Below are positions 36,710 through 45,654 of a stretch of 64,000 nt of DNA, piece after piece. Each line of letters begins with the position of its first letter. The first letter of the stretch is position 1. This DNA comes from Clostridium swellfunianum (GTDB taxonomy: Bacteria > Bacillota > Clostridia > Clostridiales > Clostridiaceae). Where the stretch lies: contig NZ_JAMOFV010000006.1 in assembly GCF_023656515.1 (NCBI RefSeq), positions 4,092,194 through 4,156,193 of the forward strand. The letters run 5' to 3'. The notes under the pieces are model-generated. The model searched no databases, had not been told where the DNA came from, and was given only the letters and a program-made list of their open reading frames with translations. A program made the position numbers and the translations under genes.

Positions 36710-37439
36710 TTTCTTCACTCTCCTTTATCTTTGGAAATATACTATTTAAAGCTCTATTAAGATGAGTGTCATCATCAATCTCACACCATGCATAATCTTC
36801 TAGCTTATTAACATATACATCCATTTTCTTTGAAACAGCTACAATAACACTTTCATAATCAAATTTTCTATTCTTTTCTAACTCATTAGCAGTATATCGG
36901 CACATTTCCTTATACATATCATTAGATACCTTTGTTATACCAACTAATTCTGCATAAATACTTTGTAACTGCTCAGATTTTTTTGACATATTAACAAGCT
37001 TATTATCCTTATCAGCTTCAATATAAACTTCATCATTAGAGTTAGTTTTTCCGCTTGCTAATATAACATTAGCTCTTCTATCTTTTAATAATTCGTCTAA
37101 GCCATGCTTATCATATAATATATCTGACTCTAAAAGGAGAAAGTCCTCATTTATTTTACTTTGAAGATTATAAAGTGTATACATGCTTCCTGTCGAAGCA
37201 AACTCCTCGTTCTTTACACACTCAATTAAAGGATTCTTTAAAGCTAACTCTTCATAATATTCGCTATGGTATCCTGTACCTATTACTAATCTATTAATAC
37301 CTGCCTCAATGAGCTTATCAATAGATCTAAGCACAATTGCTTTGTCTTCTATAGTTAAAAATCCTTTAGGCATATATTTTGTCTTTTCTTTTAATCTGCT
37401 GCCAAGTCCTGCAGCTAATATTACCGCAGTAGTTACCAT
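36696..37439 (-). CDS. Nucleotidyltransferase, probable CTP:2-aminoethylphosphonate cytidylyltransferase (PntC/LicC-like)
   Basis: A 247-residue sugar-nucleotidyltransferase-fold protein. It has AVILAAGLGSRLKEKTKYMP with the conserved Arg and Lys, LLLESDILYD with the metal-binding Asp, and EIDDDTHLNRA near the C-terminus. This matches the LicC/PntC group that makes CDP-choline or CMP-aminoethylphosphonate. Its place between phosphonopyruvate decarboxylase and PhnW makes aminoethylphosphonate the likely substrate (inference from context). GGAG lies 8 bases before ATG 37439. Product CMP-AEP would be the donor for the LicD enzymes. Phosphocholine activation remains an alternative. Confidence 0.82.
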   Translation of the reverse strand: MVTTAVILAAGLGSRLKEKTKYMPKGFLTIEDKAIVLRSIDKLIEAGINRLVIGTGYHSEYYEELALKNPLIECVKNEEFASTGSMYTLYNLQSKINEDFLLLESDILYDKHGLDELLKDRRANVILASGKTNSNDEVYIEADKDNKLVNMSKKSEQLQSIYAELVGITKVSNDMYKEMCRYTANELEKNRKFDYESVIVAVSKKMDVYVNKLEDYAWCEIDDDTHLNRALNSIFPKIKESEENGKH

Positions 37440-37460
37440 TATATCAACTCCAATATCTTA

Positions 37461-38594
37461 TTATTTAGATAAAAAATCCATGAAGGCTAATTTATTTTGT
37501 ACTGGTGTTGTAGTAGGTCTACCTAAATTTTTTCTTGCACCCTTATTTACTCTTATTTCTAATAAGGCAGGTCCTTCTGATTTTTTAAGAATATTGATTT
37601 TTTCACTTATATCTTGTTCAGTTTCTACAGTTAATACTGATTTATAACCACATGCTGTAGCTATACTTCCAATATTAACTTCTAAGGCAACTGTTGGCTG
37701 TCCTCCAACAGAATCATGAGCTCCATTGTTAATTACAATATGTTTATAGTTTTTGGGACTAACTGAACCAATTATAGAAAGTCCACCCATATGCATTAAA
37801 AGAGCTCCATCTCCATCTAAACAGTAAACATTTGTCTCAGGTTTTGCAATAGCAATTCCAAGTGCAATCTGTGAGGAATGCCCCATAGAACCTACTGTTA
37901 AAAAGTCTTTCTCATGACCTTCGCCGCGTGCTTCTCTTAGCTCAAAAAGTTCTCTTGATGCCATTCCCGTTGTTGAAACTATTACATCTTCTGAATCTAT
38001 ATTTTTTAATATTACTCTTATAGCTTCTTCTCTTGTTAAAGTAAAGTTAGATTTATTTTCAGACTTTAATTTATACTCATCAAAAGTATCTTTTCTAATA
38101 ACTAATGCGTAAGGCTCTAGATGTTCCTTCATGTGATTAACAGCCTTATCAAGAGCCTCTTTTGCCTCTTCTTGACTACTTTCATTGGATAGAACAGTAT
38201 ATTTAATGCCTAAAGTATCTAAAAGTTCAACTGTAACCTTACCTTGCTTTATATGTTGAGGTTCATCCTTCTTTCCTGGCTCTCCTCTCCAACCAACTAC
38301 AAGGAGAGCTGGTATGCTGTATACCAAAGGATCAGTTAAGGAGGTTAATGGATTTATAATATTTCCCAAACCAGAGTTTTGCATATATACAAGCGCAATT
38401 TTTTTAGTAGCTAAATAGTAACCTGAAGCTAATGCAAGAGCATTTCCTTCATTTGCAGCTACAATATTATGGCTATCAGGAGTATTATCCTTAACATAAG
38501 CACAAAAGTTTTTCAGTAAAGAATCTGGTACTCCAGTAAAGAAACCTATATCTTTTTCTTTTAGCAGATTATAAAAACCTTCAACATTTACCAT
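37461..38594 (-). CDS. aepY: Phosphonopyruvate decarboxylase
   Basis: A thiamine-diphosphate enzyme that pulls the unfavourable PEP mutase reaction forward by decarboxylating phosphonopyruvate to phosphonoacetaldehyde. The 377-residue protein has FFTGVPDSLLKNFC, the TPP glutamate region AANEGNALALASGY, the WRGEPGKKDEPQH segment specific to this family, and the metal-binding LDGDGALLMHMGGL..INNGAHDSVGG (quoted in part). Its AGGAGG lies within the last codons of the PEP mutase gene, 4 bases apart, so translation is coupled. Confidence 0.94.
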   Translation of the reverse strand: MVNVEGFYNLLKEKDIGFFTGVPDSLLKNFCAYVKDNTPDSHNIVAANEGNALALASGYYLATKKIALVYMQNSGLGNIINPLTSLTDPLVYSIPALLVVGWRGEPGKKDEPQHIKQGKVTVELLDTLGIKYTVLSNESSQEEAKEALDKAVNHMKEHLEPYALVIRKDTFDEYKLKSENKSNFTLTREEAIRVILKNIDSEDVIVSTTGMASRELFELREARGEGHEKDFLTVGSMGHSSQIALGIAIAKPETNVYCLDGDGALLMHMGGLSIIGSVSPKNYKHIVINNGAHDSVGGQPTVALEVNIGSIATACGYKSVLTVETEQDISEKINILKKSEGPALLEIRVNKGARKNLGRPTTTPVQNKLAFMDFLSK

Positions 38595-38598
38595 CCTT

Positions 38599-39897
38599 TT
38601 ATTGGCCTCCTGGTATCAATGTAAGTATTTGCTTGATAGGCATGCAATACTCGTTAGCTTCTAGGGCTCTTTCGTGCGTTAAAATGCTTTCAGCTGTTTT
38701 AACCATTGCTGGATATGCACTTCTAATTAAATGATTTGCATATATAACAACATTTGCACCTGCTTCAGCTAGCTCTGCTTCAGTAATTTGGCAGTATGAA
38801 GTTGGTACTACAACTAGTGGCACCTTATTTTCTATCTTTTTATATTCAGCACAGAACTCTAATATTTCTTTAGGCTCTTTGCTTTGGCTGTGAATCATAA
38901 TTCCGTCTGCTCCAGCTTCTATATAAGCCTTAGCTCTCTTTAATGCATCTTCCATACCAGCCTTCAAAATCAAACTTTCTATTCTAGCTATCACCATAAA
39001 GTCTTTTGTTACTCTTGCATTTCTTCCAGCAGCTATTTTTTCACAGAAGTGTTCAATGCTATCCTGTGTTTGCTGTACATCTGTTCCAAAAAGAGAATTC
39101 TTTTTAAGTCCAATTTTATCTTCGATAATAACCGCTGAAACTCCCAATCTCTCTAATGTCTTGACAGTGTACGTAAAGTGTTCGATTTCTCCACCAGTGT
39201 CCCCATCAAGGATAATAGGTTTCGTTGTTACTTCAAGTATGTCATTTATTGTATTTAATCTTGAAGTTAAATCTACAAGTTCTATGTCTGGTTTACCCTT
39301 TGCTGTTGAATCACATAAACTACTTACCCACATAGCATCGAATTCTTTTATCTTGCCTTCCTGCTCTACTCTTGTTTTTTCAACAATTAATCCTGTCAAT
39401 CCATTATGAGCTTCCATAACTCTAATTAAGCCTTTAGAGTCAATTGCTTTTCTTAGCTTCTTCATTCTTACCTGAGGAGTAGTTCCTATTTGATTAATAG
39501 CATCATCAAGTTTTGAAATTGACACACCTTCAGTATACTTAATCTCTATAAGTTCTCCACCCCATTCCTTTAAGGTGTTAATAACTCTATCTCGTAAATT
39601 TTTCTGAAAACCTTCTTTCCAATCATCACCATGCACCACATAGTCAGGTCTAAGCTCTAGTAAGTTAGGAACTTGGTCTAACGTATTCTGAGGAATAACT
39701 TGACTAACACCCTTTAAGTTTTGTACTATTCCTTTTCTTTCCTCATAAGTCAAAATCGGATTTCTCCAATAACTTGAAATTACTTCATCAGTATGAAGTC
39801 CTACAATTACCTCTCCTAACTCTCTTGCCTTATTTATAACGTTCATATGTCCATGGTGTATAATGTCGGCACTCATTGCTACATAAACCTTACTCAT
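38599..39897 (-). CDS. aepX: Phosphoenolpyruvate mutase with N-terminal cytidylyltransferase-like domain
   Basis: The committing enzyme of phosphonate synthesis, isomerising PEP to phosphonopyruvate and so forming the C-P bond. The 432 residues split in two. Residues 1 to about 130 are a cytidylyltransferase-like domain (HHGH at 14-17, EGVSISK near 123-129). From about 142 onward is the PEP mutase/isocitrate-lyase-fold domain, with WVSSLCDSTAKGKPD, LDGDTGGE and the signature EDKIGLKKNS (259-268). The second domain alone would be normal PEP mutase length. GAAGGGAGA precedes ATG 39897. First gene of aepX-aepY-cytidylyltransferase-phnW. Confidence 0.93.
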   Translation of the reverse strand: MSKVYVAMSADIIHHGHMNVINKARELGEVIVGLHTDEVISSYWRNPILTYEERKGIVQNLKGVSQVIPQNTLDQVPNLLELRPDYVVHGDDWKEGFQKNLRDRVINTLKEWGGELIEIKYTEGVSISKLDDAINQIGTTPQVRMKKLRKAIDSKGLIRVMEAHNGLTGLIVEKTRVEQEGKIKEFDAMWVSSLCDSTAKGKPDIELVDLTSRLNTINDILEVTTKPIILDGDTGGEIEHFTYTVKTLERLGVSAVIIEDKIGLKKNSLFGTDVQQTQDSIEHFCEKIAAGRNARVTKDFMVIARIESLILKAGMEDALKRAKAYIEAGADGIMIHSQSKEPKEILEFCAEYKKIENKVPLVVVPTSYCQITEAELAEAGANVVIYANHLIRSAYPAMVKTAESILTHERALEANEYCMPIKQILTLIPGGQ

Positions 39898-40106
39898 AAT
39901 ATATCTCCCTTCAATTTATATTTCTATTATATTTTACCCCTTAATATATAATTGGATTTTTAAGTTGCTATTATTTGTGAATTATTACCTAAACCTCCCA
40001 TATAATTTTACGTACCTTATATCATATATTTTTCTAAAAATATATGGTCATATTTAACTCTACATAATGAATTTTTAATTGAGATATTCTCTAGCCAAAG
40101 CCAAAG

Positions 40107-40134
40107 ATTATACTATGCTTGTCTATTCATGCAA
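40107..40134 (-). promoter_or_regulatory. Possible promoter of the phosphonate operon
   Basis: TTGCAT (40129-40134), 16 bases, TATAAT (40107-40112) on the minus strand. It would give a leader of about 200 bases before aepX. The -35 box is weak. Confidence 0.35.
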
Positions 40135-40365
40135 TTTAATTAAACCTTTAAAGTACTATTTATAAAAAGTTCAAATACTGAACCTTTGCATGTGCCATAA
40201 TTATTATTTTTTATACACTTATATATTTACATAATCCTCAAAAACTTATAACAATTCAAAATATGAACACAAATCAATTTTATCATATAAAAAAGATAAT
40301 TCAATACAAAACATAAATTTTATTGTGTAAGAATAATTTGGATCATAATAAGTACTATGAAAACT

Positions 40366-40396
40366 AAGATGACATCAAGTAAATCGATGTCATCTT
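40366..40396 (-). terminator. Probable terminator of galU
   Basis: AAGATGACATC / GATGTCATCTT, an 11-bp perfect stem with a 9-base loop, about 80 bases beyond the galU stop. The T tail (AGTTTT) is weak. Confidence 0.55.
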
Positions 40397-40473
40397 TCAT
40401 AAACTAAAGAGTTATAATCACGGACATTTAAAATTATGTTTATTGTAATTGAGGCATTTCAGAAACGTTACTC

Positions 40474-41376
40474 CTACTCTAACTCATTCTTTACGAATTC
40501 TTTTATTGAAGAATTCTCTTTAATAGATAGTAGATACTTAATAAATGGATCCCTAAGGTCTTCTCTCTTTAATGCGAACTCAACAGTAGCTTCTAAAAAC
40601 CCTAACTTATCTCCAACGTCATATCTTCTACCATCAAAATTATATGCGTACATTGCCTCATTTTGTATTAAGCTTTTTAAAGCATCTGTAAGCTGAATTT
40701 CGCCGCCTTTGCCCGGTGTAGTATTATCTAAAATATCAAATATTTGAGGGGTAATTATGTATCTACCTAATATAGCGATGTTTGATGGCGCCTCTTCAGT
40801 TTTAGGCTTTTCAACTAGGTCTTTAACTTTATAGACTCTATCCTCTATGTGCATACCTTTAACAATTCCATATTTTGAAACATCATCTAATGGAACTTGC
40901 TGTACCCCTAATATAGTTGTTTTGTATTCAGTATAACAATCAATTAATTGTTTCAAGCATGGTACTTCGCTGTCTACAACGTCATCTCCAAGCATTACTG
41001 CAAAAGGTTCCTTTCCAACAAATGTTTTTGCACAGCTAATTGCGTGCCCTAGGCCTTTAGGCTCTTTTTGCCTAATATAATGTATATTAACCATATTGGA
41101 TATATCTCTTACCATGGTAAGTAATTCTTCTTTATTGTGAGCTTCTAATTCTTGTTCTAATTCTACTGACTTATCGAAATGGTCTTCTATTGCTCTTTTA
41201 TTACGACCTGTTATTATAAGTATTTCTTCAATCCCTGATGCAACAGCTTCTTCTATAATATACTGTATAGTTGGTTTATCTACTATTGGCAGCATTTCTT
41301 TTGGTTGAGCCTTAGTTGCAGGCAAAAATCTTGTTCCTAACCCTGCAGCAGGTATAATAGCCTTTTTAACTTTCAT
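40474..41376 (-). CDS. galU: UTP--glucose-1-phosphate uridylyltransferase
   Basis: Makes UDP-glucose for surface glycans. The 300-residue protein has the nucleotide-binding KAIIPAAGLGTRFLPATKAQPKEMLP (quoted in part), KPTIQYIIEEAVASGI, GLGHAISCAK, LGDDVV with the metal Asp, and the PGKGGEIQLTDAL substrate loop. It has its own promoter at 41409. With pgcA at 43774 supplying glucose-1-phosphate, it feeds the neighbouring polysaccharide genes. Confidence 0.96.
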   Translation of the reverse strand: MKVKKAIIPAAGLGTRFLPATKAQPKEMLPIVDKPTIQYIIEEAVASGIEEILIITGRNKRAIEDHFDKSVELEQELEAHNKEELLTMVRDISNMVNIHYIRQKEPKGLGHAISCAKTFVGKEPFAVMLGDDVVDSEVPCLKQLIDCYTEYKTTILGVQQVPLDDVSKYGIVKGMHIEDRVYKVKDLVEKPKTEEAPSNIAILGRYIITPQIFDILDNTTPGKGGEIQLTDALKSLIQNEAMYAYNFDGRRYDVGDKLGFLEATVEFALKREDLRDPFIKYLLSIKENSSIKEFVKNELE

Positions 41377-41408
41377 ATTTAGTTCTCCCTTCCAACATTT
41401 TCAACATA

Positions 41409-41437
41409 ATTATAAATCAAAATCCTCAAAATTACAA
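41409..41437 (-). promoter_or_regulatory. Sigma-A type promoter for galU
   Basis: On the minus strand TTGTAA (41432-41437), 17 bases, TATAAT (41409-41414), about 30 bases upstream of the start codon. Confidence 0.68.
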
Positions 41438-41570
41438 TTATATTATATATTCTCCCTATATTCCCATAATTTATTAGCATTATTATGTTTTAGAGTATTT
41501 TCCCTATATAGAAAGTATAGTATATTATTATAAGCTAACTTAAATTTGGTATTAAAGGAAGGTACACTTT

Positions 41571-42590
41571 ATGGAAAAAAAGACTAGATCCGGCTCTAAA
41601 CAGAAGCCAAATAAGAAAAAACGCAAAAAATATATAATAATATCTATAGTATTTGTTTTACTTGCTGTTATTTCAGCAGTTGTAGGTGGTTTTTATGCGG
41701 AGTTATCTAAAATAAATACCACAAAGCTAACTAAGGATAACAGTGAATTAGGCATCAGTGATGAAGCTCAAAAGAAGATAGAGCAAGAAGATCCAAATAA
41801 CGAAATTACAAACATAGCTTTGTTTGGTGTAGATAGAAGATCTAAAAATGAAGCTAGCCGCTCAGATTCATTAATGATAGCAACTATAGACAAGAAGCAT
41901 AAAAAGATAAAAATAACTTCTATCATGAGAGACAGCTATGTTAATGTTCCAGGTCACGGAAAAACAAAAATAACTCACGCCTATGCTTATGGCGGCCCTC
42001 AGTTAGCTATTAGAACTCTAAATGAAAATTTTCAACTTAACATTAAAGACTATGCTACAGTAGATTTTTTTAGTTTAGAAAAAATAATCAATTCGTTAGG
42101 CGGAGTACAAATAAATGTAACTAAAGAAGAACTACCATTAATAAATGGCTATGTACAAGAAACCGCCTCTATAGAGAAAGTTACTCCACCAGTACTATCA
42201 AAATCTGGAGTGCAAAATCTTAATGGTATGCAAGCTGTAGCATATACTAGAATTAGATATACAGCTGGTGGAGATTTTGAAAGAACAGAAAGACAAAGAA
42301 CTGTTTTAAATGCTTTATTTAGTAAAGTTCAACAAGCTGGAGTCAGCAAATATCCATCAATAGTATCAACAATTCTACCATATGTTGAAACAAGCATTGA
42401 TAAACTTGATATAATTTCAATGGGAACAGGAGTTTTAACTTCAGGTACTAAAACTCTTGAACAAGAACGGTTCCCGCTAGACAATCAAGGTAAAGGTCAA
42501 ACTATAAGTGGTGTATGGTATTTAGTATTTGATGTAAAAACGACAGCAGACCAAATTCATAAATATATATACGATGATATAAAGCCTTAG
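41571..42590 (+). CDS. LytR-CpsA-Psr (LCP) family glycopolymer transferase
   Basis: Extracellular phosphotransferase that attaches undecaprenyl-linked glycopolymers such as teichoic acid or capsule to peptidoglycan. The 339-residue protein has a basic cytoplasmic tail, one membrane segment (about residues 23-45) and the LCP domain: IALFGVDRRS, RSDSLMIATID, ITSIMRDSYVNVPG, KITHAYAYGGPQLAIRTLNE and the arginine-rich GGDFERTERQR. GGAAGG lies about 8 bases before ATG 41571. It diverges from galU and probably anchors the polysaccharide made by this region. Confidence 0.93.
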   Translation: MEKKTRSGSKQKPNKKKRKKYIIISIVFVLLAVISAVVGGFYAELSKINTTKLTKDNSELGISDEAQKKIEQEDPNNEITNIALFGVDRRSKNEASRSDSLMIATIDKKHKKIKITSIMRDSYVNVPGHGKTKITHAYAYGGPQLAIRTLNENFQLNIKDYATVDFFSLEKIINSLGGVQINVTKEELPLINGYVQETASIEKVTPPVLSKSGVQNLNGMQAVAYTRIRYTAGGDFERTERQRTVLNALFSKVQQAGVSKYPSIVSTILPYVETSIDKLDIISMGTGVLTSGTKTLEQERFPLDNQGKGQTISGVWYLVFDVKTTADQIHKYIYDDIKP

Positions 42591-42594
42591 CATG

Positions 42595-42639
42595 AATAAA
42601 AGAGATGTGCCCTTAATTCAAGAGCACATCTCTTTTATT
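42595..42639. terminator. Bidirectional terminator, LCP / TPR genes
   Basis: A 16-bp perfect stem (42595-42610 with 42624-42639) with a T-rich 3' side lies between the convergent genes. Confidence 0.88.
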
Positions 42640-43708
42640 TTTTATTTATAATATCATCTAACTCTCTAACAATCTCGTCATTTTCATCAAGCTTTTTAGC
42701 TATATCCAAATGATTTTTAGCCTGTTCCATATCCCCTGCATTTAAGTAGCACATAATCAAGTTGGTACATATCTCTATAGATTTGGTAGCCTCAAAAGCT
42801 TTTCTTAAATACTGGATGGCTGTTTTAAAATCTCCAAGTGAGGCGTAGTTAATTCCAAGTTCATTTATAACCTCCACTAAGGCATCGTCAATTGCAAGCG
42901 CTTCGTTTAAATAATAGATGGCTTTTTCATAATTCTCTAATATTCTATAGCCCACAGCAATATGGTAATATAACGAGGCATTATCTCCATACTCTTCCAT
43001 CAAAGGTATTAATATTTTTAATGCACTGTCTGCATCTTCATAAATCAGTTCTTTTCCTCTTTCATAAGCTGTTATACCCTTTAAATTATTTAGAAGTTCT
43101 AAGACCTCAGGTGTTTTTGCACCACCTTTTGATATATAGGTATTTACACAGAAAAGAGCTCCATCAAAATCTCCCGCTTCTCTTTTTAATATTCCTTCGT
43201 ATAGAAAAGGCATTTCATAATCTTCCACAGCCTTTGCTCTTTCAATTATAGAAAGCTGCTCCTTCCTAAAGTTTTTATCCGTATCTTTTATAACTTCTGA
43301 TAAAGATAGTAGCTTATCAAAGTTTTCAGCATTCGGTTCAAGCTGCACTAATCCTTTTAAAAAAATGTACGCATCTTCATAGTGCTCCTGTTTTACCTCG
43401 TTGAATATGATACCTTTAATAAAGGAGTTAGTATTAGGAATTGATAAAAGCATCTCCCTATAGCTACGGTTATACTTAAAATCTTCATCAACTCCAAGAA
43501 CATAAAACATCCCCTCTATAAAGAAAGATATCGGAATTTCTTCAAGTTCTTCTCCAGACTTTACTTTTCCAATGATTTTTGCTGACTTTACAGGCATATA
43601 AATATTTTCACTTAAAAAAACATTAAATAACGACATTAGTCTTTCTTTTTTAATGTCTAAAAACAATATGCTTTGAAGTCTCTCAGAAAAATAAGATTTT
43701 CCTTCCAC
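42635..43708 (-). CDS. Tetratricopeptide repeat protein
   Basis: A 357-residue soluble protein made mostly of helical TPR units; the clearest run from about residue 235 (ASLYYHIAVGYRILENYEKA) to 345. The N-terminal third resembles no domain I know and lacks signal or membrane segments. TPR arrays hold partner proteins, so a role as an assembly factor is possible, but the target is unknown. It lies 65 bases downstream of pgcA on the same strand, with a GAGAGTG/CACTCTC hairpin (43746-43768) in the gap, so co-transcription is possible but perhaps reduced. Confidence 0.8.
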   Translation of the reverse strand: MEGKSYFSERLQSILFLDIKKERLMSLFNVFLSENIYMPVKSAKIIGKVKSGEELEEIPISFFIEGMFYVLGVDEDFKYNRSYREMLLSIPNTNSFIKGIIFNEVKQEHYEDAYIFLKGLVQLEPNAENFDKLLSLSEVIKDTDKNFRKEQLSIIERAKAVEDYEMPFLYEGILKREAGDFDGALFCVNTYISKGGAKTPEVLELLNNLKGITAYERGKELIYEDADSALKILIPLMEEYGDNASLYYHIAVGYRILENYEKAIYYLNEALAIDDALVEVINELGINYASLGDFKTAIQYLRKAFEATKSIEICTNLIMCYLNAGDMEQAKNHLDIAKKLDENDEIVRELDDIINKK

Positions 43709-43773
43709 TAAATATCATCCCTTCCATTTTTCATAAACGCATTAAGAGAGTGAGATAACCCCACTCTCATAAA

Positions 43774-45507
43774 TTAGCAATTACATGCTGAGTCTACTAT
43801 ATCCATAATAATTCTCTTAAACTCTTCCATCTTCGCTTCAGCATTTGCTAGACTATTTCCTATACAGGAAAGGTATATTTTCATCTTTGGTTCTGTTCCC
43901 GATGGTCTAACAACGAACCATGAACCATCTTCAAGAACAAATTTCAATACATTTGATTTGGGAAGCTTTATTACCTTTTCTTCTATATTTATTAAGTCTT
44001 TCTCAATGCTTAACTTGTAATCCATCTTTTTAACTATTTTAACTTCATTAATAGTTGACTTCATTGAATGTCTAAGATATTCTAAAGCATTAGCTATCTT
44101 TTCTTGACCTTCTTTTCCTTGAAGTTCAATGGATATTAAACTTTCTTTGTAGAAGCCATATTCGTTATAAAGTTCAATTAGGGCATCATATAGACTCATT
44201 CCCTTAGATTTATAATATAACGTCATTTCAGTAATTAAAGCCGCGGCTATTACTGCATCTTTATCTCTAACAAAGTCGCCTGCCAGGTATCCATAGCTTT
44301 CCTCAAAGCCAAAAAGATAGCTATTTGAATTTGTGTCTTCAAATTCTTTAATCTTTTCTCCAATATACTTAAATCCAGTTAAAACATCAACAAGTTCAAC
44401 ATTATAAGCTTTTGCTATCGCTGCAGCCATTTCTGTTGTAACTATTGTCTTTATAACTGTGCCATTCTTTGGCATCTTGTTCGTTTCCTTCAAGGATGAA
44501 AGTATATAGTTAGTTAACAGTACACCGGTCTGATTGCCTGTTAGTACCTTGTAATTCCCTTGGCTGTCCTTTACTACAATGCCAATTCTATCGCAATCTG
44601 GATCAGTCCCAAAAATAATATCTGGCTGTACTTCCTTTGCCATTTCCAGCGCCAATTCAAAAACCTTAGTTTCTTCCGGATTTGGATATGGTGCAGTTGG
44701 GAAAGTTCCATCAGGTTGTTCCTGCTCTTTAACCACAAAAACATTTTCATACCCTAGTTCATCTAAAACTCTTCTAACAGGAACATTGCCTGAACCATGA
44801 ATTGGGGTATATATAATTTTTAAATCCTTGGCTTGTTTTTTTACCAAATCTTCTCTAATTGTTAACCCTTTAACCCTGTCTACATAGCTTTTGTCAACTT
44901 CCTCACCTATAATATTTAATAATCCACTATTCTCAGCTTCTTCTAAACTCATTCTTTTTACTTTTGAGAAATCATCTACATTTGTTATGTAAGATAATAT
45001 CTCACCAGCAGCCTTATCTGTAACCTGTCCACCATCATCTCCATATACCTTATAACCATTGTACTGCTTAGGATTATGTGAAGCTGTTACTACAATACCA
45101 GCCTTTGATTTTAGGTGTCTCACAGTATACGAAAGCATTGGTGTAGGTCTTAGTGATTCAAATAAGTTAACCTTAACCCCATTTGCACATAGTACTAATG
45201 CTGCTGTTTCTGCAAATTCCTTTGACATTATTCTTGAGTCATAAGCTATGCTTGCGGAAGCTTCTTCCTTATATGTATTTAGTAAATACTCAGCCAACCC
45301 CTGAGTTGCTTTTCCAACAGTATATATATTCATTCTGTTGCTTCCAGCACCGATTATTCCTCTAAGCCCTCCAGTTCCAAATTCTAGCTCCTTATAAAAT
45401 CTATCTTCAAGCTCCTTATCGTCCTTAATAGCTCTAAGCTCTTCCTTAGTTTGTTCATCAACTACCATAGAATTAATCCATAATTCGTATTTTCCCTTAT
45501 AATCCAT
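43774..45507 (-). CDS. pgcA: Phosphoglucomutase / phosphomannomutase (PgcA type)
   Basis: Interconverts glucose-6-phosphate and glucose-1-phosphate, which feeds GalU. The 577-residue length is that of Gram-positive PgcA rather than the shorter ManB/GlmM enzymes. The catalytic phosphoserine loop is VVTASHNPKQYNGYKVYGDD, the metal-binding loop is GTDPDCDRIGIV, the sugar loop is GFEESYGYLAGD, and the phosphate-binding segment is RPSGTEPKMKIY. The start at 45507 is an ATG with GGGAGG upstream. The gene borders the polysaccharide region. Confidence 0.94.
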   Translation of the reverse strand: MDYKGKYELWINSMVVDEQTKEELRAIKDDKELEDRFYKELEFGTGGLRGIIGAGSNRMNIYTVGKATQGLAEYLLNTYKEEASASIAYDSRIMSKEFAETAALVLCANGVKVNLFESLRPTPMLSYTVRHLKSKAGIVVTASHNPKQYNGYKVYGDDGGQVTDKAAGEILSYITNVDDFSKVKRMSLEEAENSGLLNIIGEEVDKSYVDRVKGLTIREDLVKKQAKDLKIIYTPIHGSGNVPVRRVLDELGYENVFVVKEQEQPDGTFPTAPYPNPEETKVFELALEMAKEVQPDIIFGTDPDCDRIGIVVKDSQGNYKVLTGNQTGVLLTNYILSSLKETNKMPKNGTVIKTIVTTEMAAAIAKAYNVELVDVLTGFKYIGEKIKEFEDTNSNSYLFGFEESYGYLAGDFVRDKDAVIAAALITEMTLYYKSKGMSLYDALIELYNEYGFYKESLISIELQGKEGQEKIANALEYLRHSMKSTINEVKIVKKMDYKLSIEKDLINIEEKVIKLPKSNVLKFVLEDGSWFVVRPSGTEPKMKIYLSCIGNSLANAEAKMEEFKRIIMDIVDSACNC

Positions 45508-45605
45508 AGTTATCCTCCCAACTTTAAATGCTAAACATTTTTATTATACTATAAAATTGGGGAAATAAAACATATTTTTGGCATGTTAATATAAATTTTA
45601 AGTAT

Positions 45606-45654
45606 ACATAAAAAATGCCAGAAAATAGTGGATATTCCCACTATTGTCCTGACA
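45606..45654 (-). terminator. Terminator of the L25/Ctc gene
   Basis: An extended stem of about 16 pairs (TGCCAG..AATAGTGG with CCACTATT..CTGACA, one bulge) is followed on the minus strand by six T. It overlaps the last codons of the gene. Confidence 0.85.

Larger units (their letters stand above)
39898..40473. other. Long AT-rich intergenic region / phosphonate operon leader
   Basis: These 576 bases show no convincing gene on either strand. They hold the galU terminator (40366-40396), a GTTCA/TGAAC hairpin followed by TTTTTA on the minus strand (about 40165-40187), a possible promoter (40107-40134), and an AT-only palindrome (40024-40045). A TATAAT at 39926-39931 (minus) lies only about 30 bases from aepX. 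Confidence 0.5.

Noticed and set aside
37309-37647. 112-codon plus-strand frame across the cytidylyltransferase / phosphonopyruvate decarboxylase junction
   Set aside because: It is antisense to two well-supported genes and lacks a binding site.
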